This document shows, in pieces, positions 56,586-61,551 of a stretch of 61,551 bases of DNA. Position numbers and translations under genes: made by a program. The stretch is from NCBI GenBank assembly GCA_013377075.1, contig JACABD010000016.1, forward strand, positions 2,521 through 64,071. Reading direction: 5' to 3'. The first letter of the stretch is position 1. Every line of letters begins with the position of its first letter. The notes under the pieces were generated by a model, which saw only the letters and a program-made list of their open reading frames with translations, was not told the origin of the DNA and made no database searches. Source of the DNA: Geobacteraceae bacterium. GTDB lineage: Bacteria > Desulfobacterota > Desulfuromonadia > Geobacterales > DSM-12255.

Positions 56586-56837
56586 TTAGTTGATTATCCC
56601 TTTTTTGAAATTGGTTCTGTCTCCCTGCTCTCCTAGTCTGTTTGCCATGATGGCTGTCCTGACAAAGGCGTGAATCTCGTTCTGCACAGCTTCAAGTGTC
56701 TCCTGTCTGTTGTCTACCAACAGAAACTTGCTGCTTTTGTCGCCTTTGTCATCATATTTACTCACTATGAAAATCTCTACAACCCTGAAACTGACCTCGT
56801 TCTCTCTATCCGTAGCTTTCTGATATCTGCACCCCAT
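56586..56837 (-). CDS. Hypothetical protein after the triheme cytochrome
   Basis: An 83-residue charged soluble protein. The middle FRVVEIFIVSKYDDKGDKSSKFLLVDNRQETLEAVQNEIHAFV has an alternating strand-helix pattern. No Cys pair or heme motif. GGTGG lies 3-4 nt before the ATG. It is 72 nt after the cytochrome gene on the same strand, and a terminator follows. I do not recognise the family. The opposite strand has an overlapping frame that looks like a shadow. Confidence 0.55.
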   Translation of the reverse strand: MGCRYQKATDRENEVSFRVVEIFIVSKYDDKGDKSSKFLLVDNRQETLEAVQNEIHAFVRTAIMANRLGEQGDRTNFKKGIIN

Positions 56838-56909
56838 GATCCACCAACCTTTTCCGAATATCCGGAGAGTTATAAATTGGCGCTCTTTTTTGAGAGCCTG
56901 AAAGTTCGA

Positions 56910-57536
56910 CTATTTGTTATGACATGCGAAGCAGAGTTCGCTCTTTTCATTGTTCATGACCAGGTGCCCTTTTTCTTTGTTCAGGGGGTTATGGCATGTG
57001 AGGCACCCGACCCGCCCTTCAGAAAAAACCATCTCGGTGGAGAACTTGACATCTCTTTTGTACTCTTTGCTGTCTACTGAAACGTAGCTGTCATACTCCA
57101 TCCCTACTGGATGCCCGCCGATGATGTCTTCAAGGTTCATAACTCTTCCACCAGGATTGTTTTTAATTCTGAGTTTGAAGTTCTGAGCCATAATGCCGTC
57201 GTGACATGAAAGACAATCATTGGAGAGGCGATCAATCCCTTTGGTCCCTTCGGCGAATGATACTGAGCTGTATCCGGCAGGTATGTTGGTTTCATAGATA
57301 AATTCGTCGCTGTCGTCTGCTACGGTGCCACCTCTAATGGCATTGATCTTTGTGATGAATTCGATTCTGAGGGTTTGATCAGCGGCAAGCTGCGTTGTGT
57401 AGAGGCATGTGCCGGTAGGTGAGCCTGCATCGGCGGCGTTTGTATTAGCGGCCATGGTGGTTACAGATATGATCACGCCGCAAGTTGCTGTTGCAAGAGC
57501 TTTAAGCAGCGATTTTCTTACAATATTGGTTAACAT
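56910..57536 (-). CDS. Exported triheme c-type cytochrome
   Basis: A 208-residue protein with a signal peptide (hydrophobic to about residue 35, cleavage near TNAADA) and three CxxCH heme sites: CLSCH (about residue 109), CLTCH (about 175) and CFACH near the end. The last two form a paired-CxxCH module with GHLVMNNEKSELCFACHNK between and after. It is probably periplasmic and may carry electrons in respiration. GAGGAGGAG precedes the ATG. A hypothetical gene follows 72 nt downstream. Confidence 0.9.
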   Translation of the reverse strand: MLTNIVRKSLLKALATATCGVIISVTTMAANTNAADAGSPTGTCLYTTQLAADQTLRIEFITKINAIRGGTVADDSDEFIYETNIPAGYSSVSFAEGTKGIDRLSNDCLSCHDGIMAQNFKLRIKNNPGGRVMNLEDIIGGHPVGMEYDSYVSVDSKEYKRDVKFSTEMVFSEGRVGCLTCHNPLNKEKGHLVMNNEKSELCFACHNK

Positions 57537-57918
57537 GGCGGCTCCTCCTCAATCGTTCGTCTTACTTATATGCTTTACACGGAGGGTGCCAGAAGGCCGG
57601 ATTCTGATTGATGCCGGCTAAGTGGTTGAAGCTACGCAGTAATTTAGTTAAGTAACACGTTCAAAAAAGGCAGAATTGAGAATGTTCGGTGTATAATATC
57701 TGAACAGATTAAGGCTCTGGCCGGAGTAAAGGCGTGTCTATACAGCTACTTGCAGAATGTGAGCAATATGTCTGTTTTGAACAGGTCAGGTGAAAAGCAC
57801 TATTGGTGCGGCTTGGCGCAGGAATTGTTCAATAGTTGAGCAGAAGGGATTGATTTTTTAACCCCTGGGGGGTATTATTTTCAAACAGTTGGAACTTGAT
57901 CTGTAATGGAGGTTGATA
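57537..57918. other. Intergenic region between the cytochrome and NtrC-type genes
   Basis: A 382-nt gap with no gene I can support. It should hold promoters for the two divergent genes. A perfect TATAAT (57692-57697) has no good -35 partner. A TGGCGC-N5-TTGTT stretch near 57814-57830 is only half of a sigma-54 site. A near-palindrome ACCCCTGGGGGGT lies about 45-60 nt before the regulator. I see no tRNA or riboswitch here. Confidence 0.6.
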
Positions 57919-59367
57919 ATGAAGAGCAAAATACTTGTTATAGAAGATGATCCATCAATCCTGCAGATGATTAAGCATCTTTTTGAAAGCGAAGGGATGG
58001 AGGTGTTTAGTGATGAGAGCGGAGATTCTGCCGAACGTATAGTCGCAGCCCAGCAGCCGAACGCAGCCATAATAGACATCACTCTGCCAGGCAGATCCGG
58101 ACTAGAAATACTTTCATCCATAAAGAAAATAGACCCGGGTCTTGCAATTATCATGATGTCTGGGCATAGCAATACCCAGTATGCAATTGAGGCGATGAAG
58201 TCAGGTGCCTATGATTATCTGACCAAGCCATTGGAGCTAGTGCGGCTCAAAGCTGTTGTTGACAAGGCGCTGGAGTGTAATCTCCTCAGCAGAAAAGTTC
58301 GTTATACAAAGGCTGTGGAGCTGGAAAAGATCGATGATGCCAGCAGCGACCTGATGATCGGCTCTTCGCCGGAAATGATCGAGATCTGGAAGATGGTCGG
58401 CAAAGTCGCCCAGACAGACGCAACGGTTCTTATTCAGGGCGAGAGTGGTACGGGCAAGGAGCTTCTGGCCAGAGCCATTTACAACAACTCGAAGCGTATG
58501 AATCGCCCCTTCATGGCGGTAAACTGTGCCGCTATCCCGGAAAACCTCCTTGAGAGTGAGCTCTTTGGCCATGAAAAGGGGGCTTTCACCGATGCTCACT
58601 CAAGACGGATCGGCAAGTTCGAACAGTGCAACGGCGCCACCCTTTTTCTCGACGAAATCGGCGAGATGAGCCTGGCCAATCAGGGCAAGCTTCTGCGCGT
58701 TCTTGAGAGCCAGACATTCGAGCGTGTCGGCGGTAATGAGACAATCAAGGTAGATGTCAGGATTATTGCAGCAACTAACAAAAGTCTGGTCGCTGCGGTC
58801 AAGGACAAGAGCTTCAGAATCGATCTCTTCTACCGGCTCAGGGTTGTCAATTTCTTTCTTCCGGCGCTCAGGGACAGGATTGAGGACATACCGCTCCTTG
58901 TTAACTACTTTACCGGGCTGTTCGGGAAAAAATATGGCAAAAGGAACAGCGGGCTCGCTCCGGAAGCCATGGATATGCTGCTTCGCCAGAAATGGGAGGG
59001 GAATATCAGGGAGCTGAAAAATGTTATAGACTCGGCAACTGTTATGAGTAAAAGTGACATGCTGATGGTCGATGATCTCTTCCCATTTCTTCAGACCAGG
59101 ACTGATAGCCAATCACCGGATACCTCGGTAAAAAATACCGACAATTATTATGCTATTTTCAGAACCATGCTGGAGCCGGTCTTCGACAGAATCTGCCTGA
59201 AGGATAAAGGGACGGTATTTGAGAATGTGAATACCGGCCTTGAAAGAGCTTTGGTAGAGATGGCCATGGAAAAAGGGAACAATAACCAGGTCCTGGTTTC
59301 AAAGCTGCTCGGCATAAGCCGCAACACACTCAGGGATCGGATTGAGAAGTTTAATTTAAGCAGTTGA
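57919..59367 (+). CDS. Sigma-54-dependent response regulator (NtrC family)
   Basis: A 482-residue regulator: receiver (residues 1-120; VIEDDPS, Asp in AAIIDITLPG, Lys in LTKPLE), AAA+ domain (about 140-375; GESGTGKELLARAIYNNS, then GHEKGAFTDA, FLDEIGEMS), and a C-terminal HTH (VSKLLGISRNTLRDRIEKF). The GAFTGA loop that contacts sigma-54 reads GAFTDA, a natural variant. The ATG at 57919 has GGAGG 6 nt upstream; a TTG two codons earlier is less likely. It lies 28 nt before the gabD-like pseudogene. No paired kinase is next to it. Confidence 0.92.
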   Translation: MKSKILVIEDDPSILQMIKHLFESEGMEVFSDESGDSAERIVAAQQPNAAIIDITLPGRSGLEILSSIKKIDPGLAIIMMSGHSNTQYAIEAMKSGAYDYLTKPLELVRLKAVVDKALECNLLSRKVRYTKAVELEKIDDASSDLMIGSSPEMIEIWKMVGKVAQTDATVLIQGESGTGKELLARAIYNNSKRMNRPFMAVNCAAIPENLLESELFGHEKGAFTDAHSRRIGKFEQCNGATLFLDEIGEMSLANQGKLLRVLESQTFERVGGNETIKVDVRIIAATNKSLVAAVKDKSFRIDLFYRLRVVNFFLPALRDRIEDIPLLVNYFTGLFGKKYGKRNSGLAPEAMDMLLRQKWEGNIRELKNVIDSATVMSKSDMLMVDDLFPFLQTRTDSQSPDTSVKNTDNYYAIFRTMLEPVFDRICLKDKGTVFENVNTGLERALVEMAMEKGNNNQVLVSKLLGISRNTLRDRIEKFNLSS

Positions 59368-59395
59368 ATTAAACATGCTGGAGATATTGTTACAA

Positions 59396-60460
59396 TGCTG
59401 AAACTAAAAGACCCGACACTTTTGAAGCAGCAGTGCTATCTGAACGGCAGTGGTCGGCAGCTGACAGCGGCGTCACCATTGACGTGACAAATCCAGCAAC
59501 TGGCGCAAAGCTCGGCACGATCCCGAAGATGGGAACTGACGAGATCCTCAGAGCCATTGAGGCTGCAAACAGTGCCCTGCCCGTCTGGCGGGCAAAGACT
59601 GCCAAGGAGCGGAAGAGACTCTAAGGTGACACCATCCCCGGACATGCCGCTGACAAGCGCATCGTTGTCATCAAGGAGCCGATCGGTGTCTGTGCTGCCA
59701 TAACCCCGTGGAACTTCCAGGCAGCCATGATCACCCGCAAGACCGGGCCAGCTCTCGCAGCAGGATACACCACGGTGGTAAAGCCTGCTACGGCCACACC
59801 GTTTTCAGCCCTTGCCCTTGCCGAACTTGGCGAGTAGGCAGGCATACCGGCCGGTGTCTTCAGTGTCGTCACCGGTTCTGCCGCCGCTATTGGCAAGGAG
59901 ATGAGTACAAATTCAATAGTCCGTAAACTAACCTTCACCGGCTCCACAGAGAGCAGAAAGGAGCTCATGGTCCAGTGTGCTGGCACAGTCAAAAAGGTCT
60001 CCCTGGAGCTGGTGGGAAATGCTCCGTTCATCGTCTTCGATGACGCCGATCTTGATGCCGCCGTAGAGGGGGCCATTGCCTCCAAGTATCGTAACACCGG
60101 CCAGATTGCGTCTGCACAAACCGCCTACTGGTGCAGGATGGCGTCTACGATGCCTTTATTGAAAAGTTGACAGCCGCAGTTGCCGAGATGAAGGTCGGCG
60201 ATGGTCTTACCGGCGATTTTCAGCAGGGGCCAATGATCGATATGGCCGCAGTTGAAAAGGTCGAAGAGCATATCGCCGATGCTCTAAGCAAGGGGGCTGG
60301 CATTGCCATTGGCGGCAGCTTTTTCGAGCCGACGATCATCTTCGACGTAACCCCCCAGATGCTTGTGGAAAAGAGGAGCCCTTCGGCCCCCTGGCGACGA
60401 TCTTCAGATTCAAGAGTGATGATGAGGCTATCAGGATGGCAATGACACAGTGGTTATAGA
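59396..60460 (+). pseudogene. gabD: Degraded succinate-semialdehyde dehydrogenase (GabD type)
   Basis: Pieces of a GabD-type aldehyde dehydrogenase in three frames. A single-base loss near 59447 shifts YLNG away from WSAADSGVTIDVTNPATG. After TAKERKRL there is a TAA (59622-59624); the match resumes in frame at [12 protein letters not shown], about 65 codons later in intact proteins. A TAG (59835-59837) interrupts [15 protein letters not shown] one-base loss near 60105 puts the catalytic TGC-GTC-TGC codons out of frame. Another near 60373 precedes FGPLATIFRFKSDDEA. The last 90 or so residues are absent. Non-functional. Confidence 0.93.
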
Positions 60461-60616
60461 TGGAGTGTCTGCGGAGTTGCCGGGCTGACAAATCTGAACC
60501 TGCTTTCGCTGGAGATTGACAGCAACGGCTATCTCTACACCGGTACGCAAGCCGGAGTGTTTTCAAGTTCTGATGGCTGCGTGACATGGACGGATATGAG
60601 TAAAGGGATGCTGTGA
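60461..60616 (+). pseudogene. Fragment of a BNR/Asp-box beta-propeller protein
   Basis: Right where the gabD-like match ends, a 51-codon open segment reads LTNLNLLSLEIDSNGYLY, then TGTQAGVFSSSDGCVTWT, and stops at TGA (60614-60616). The SSDGCVTW motif is an Asp-box, the mark of sialidase-like or BNR beta-propeller repeats. Only about one repeat remains and there is no start codon or ribosome site, so it is a remnant, probably left by a deletion that joined two once-separate genes. Confidence 0.75.
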
Positions 60617-60652
60617 TCGGTAGCAAAGCTTTAAACAAACCATCCTCAATCT

Positions 60653-60695
60653 CCCCTTGATAGGGGTGAAGTTTTGAAGCCTCCCTTGTTAAGGG
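60653..60695. repeat. Two short CCCCTT-type hairpins
   Basis: CCCCT-N4-AGGGG (60653-60666) and CCCTT-N3-AAGGG (60683-60695) stand in tandem within a run that alternates C- and G-blocks. Such sequences are often dispersed intergenic repeats. They could also act as a weak terminator. No coding sense. Confidence 0.5.
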
Positions 60696-60774
60696 GATGT
60701 TTGGATTGATTTAGGTAAAAATAGCAGTATAACTGTATTTACGAATAGCTTAACCCTTTGCTCAGGAGGAATGT

Positions 60775-61551
60775 ATGAAACGATTATTATGTCTGATTTT
60801 TATGGTTCTGGCGCTACTGCTGCCTATGACGGCCTTTGCCGTTCAGCCGCCGACGGTGACAACCAACGCAGCCACTAGTATAACGAGCAGCGGTGCGACC
60901 CTGAACGGTACGGCAAACGCCAACTTTGCCGATTCAGCGGTCAGCTTTGAATATGTCACCAGCTCGACGCTGGCAGCAACTCCGGCTACGGTTTCCGGTA
61001 ACACTCCAGTAAGTTTCTCTGGAGCTCTGACCGGCCTTACACCGGGCACCAGTTACAACTTCTGGGCTGTTGCCACAAACATTGGTGGCACAACTCTCGG
61101 CTCAGTATTGTCGTTTACTACCAAGCTGATACAGAGCATTACCTTTGGCTCTGCGCCGACCGTACTGAAGGACGGAACCGGGACAGTCAGTGCTACAGCC
61201 GCCCCTTCGGGACTGACTGTGGCTTTCACGTCGCTTACGCCGACAACCTGTTCAACAAGTGGAACCAACGGATCCACGGTGACCGGTCTGATAGTCGGAA
61301 ACAATAATTGCACCATAGCGGCAAATCAGACAGGAAACGGCACCTATGATACAGCCACGCAGAAAACTCAAACCTTCAGCATTTTAAAAGCGACCCCGAC
61401 AGTAACAGTGACCGTCGGGACATATACCTACAACGCCGCAGCACAAGGGCCGACAGTAGCAGTAACCTCACCGGTTTCCACCGGCACAGTAACCTGGAGC
61501 TACGTTGGTGTAAGCGGCACAACCTATGGACCGAGTGCAGCACTGCCGACA
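60775..61551 (+). CDS. Exported Ig-like/fibronectin-like repeat protein, N-terminal part (cut by window edge)
   Basis: An open frame from an ATG 4 nt past GGAGG runs without stop to the window end (259 codons). A signal peptide (MKRLLCLIFMVLALLLPM, cleavage near AFA) is followed by a fibronectin-III-like domain (GLTPGTSYNFWAVATNIGG), an Ig-like domain (FGSAPTVLKDGTGTVSATA through CTIAANQTGNG) and an MBG-like module (TYTYNAAAQGPTVAVTSPVS). It is Thr/Ser/Ala-rich with few charged residues. It is probably a large secreted or surface protein; role unknown. Confidence 0.85.
   Translation, partial: MKRLLCLIFMVLALLLPMTAFAVQPPTVTTNAATSITSSGATLNGTANANFADSAVSFEYVTSSTLAATPATVSGNTPVSFSGALTGLTPGTSYNFWAVATNIGGTTLGSVLSFTTKLIQSITFGSAPTVLKDGTGTVSATAAPSGLTVAFTSLTPTTCSTSGTNGSTVTGLIVGNNNCTIAANQTGNGTYDTATQKTQTFSILKATPTVTVTVGTYTYNAAAQGPTVAVTSPVSTGTVTWSYVGVSGTTYGPSAALPT

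Noticed and set aside
57810-57832. Possible sigma-54 promoter before the NtrC-type gene
   Set aside because: Only the GG half matches; the -12 GC is GT, so I do not call it.
60653-60695. CRISPR-like spacing of the two short hairpins
   Set aside because: Only two imperfect units, no constant repeat of 23 nt or more, and no cas gene.

Overview
The window carries a chromosomal replication origin region from a bacterium of the Geobacter type (Desulfuromonadia, family Geobacteraceae or a close relative). Reasons: the gene order rpmH-rnpA-yidD-yidC-mnmE-mnmG-rsmG facing dnaA-dnaN-recF-gyrB-gyrA; a CIRCE-controlled hrcA-grpE-dnaK-dnaJ operon; a multiheme c-type cytochrome; many sensor kinases and c-di-GMP enzymes; an OleA/OleB pair; and a hemE-linked radical SAM enzyme. 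This assignment is inferred from gene content; no 16S gene is present.

Layout. (a) 1-7.9 kb is an accessory stretch: the 3' end of cmoB, a lipoprotein, an orphan hypothetical gene, a DEAD-box helicase with a VF530-type DNA-binding protein, a ferredoxin-nitroreductase, threonine aldolase and oleAB. (b) 7.9-15.5 kb, minus strand: hrcA-grpE-dnaK-dnaJ behind a perfect CIRCE operator, followed by a secreted PLD-like protein and a GGDEF-EAL protein. (c) 15.6-25 kb: nadA on the plus strand, then the minus-strand origin-left block (rpmH to rsmG), a glycine-zipper lipoprotein, hemH and a small Cys-rich protein. A parS-like palindrome lies between mnmE and mnmG. (d) 25-26.8 kb: dnaA flanked on both sides by DnaA-box-like sequences. 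The dnaA-dnaN gap also has a trinucleotide tract resembling a DnaA-trio, making it the best oriC candidate. (e) 26.8-45.8 kb, plus strand: dnaN, recF, gyrB, gyrA, a HEAT-like protein, gpsA, two overlapping histidine kinase genes, a TPR membrane protein, a GAF-HD-GYP protein, a radical SAM protein, hemE and slyX, closed by a bidirectional terminator. (f) 45.9-54.2 kb, minus strand: plsC, two small membrane proteins, ribonuclease J, ftsK, a sensor kinase, an ACT-domain regulator and def. (g) 54.3-61.5 kb: ssb, cysM, a ChaN-like lipoprotein, a triheme cytochrome, an NtrC-type regulator, a heavily degraded succinate-semialdehyde dehydrogenase pseudogene joined to a beta-propeller remnant, and the start of a large exported Ig-like/MBG repeat protein.

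Most genes on both sides of the dnaA region point away from it, so transcription runs with the inferred replication forks. The exceptions are nadA and the 3.9-7.9 kb genes on the left, and the def-to-plsC block on the right. I saw no rRNA, tRNA, CRISPR, insertion sequence or prophage, and no clear new defence-type system. The most notable points are the origin architecture, the parS-like site without parA/parB in the usual place, the oleAB pair without adjacent oleCD, and the pseudogene whose individual mutations can be read directly.
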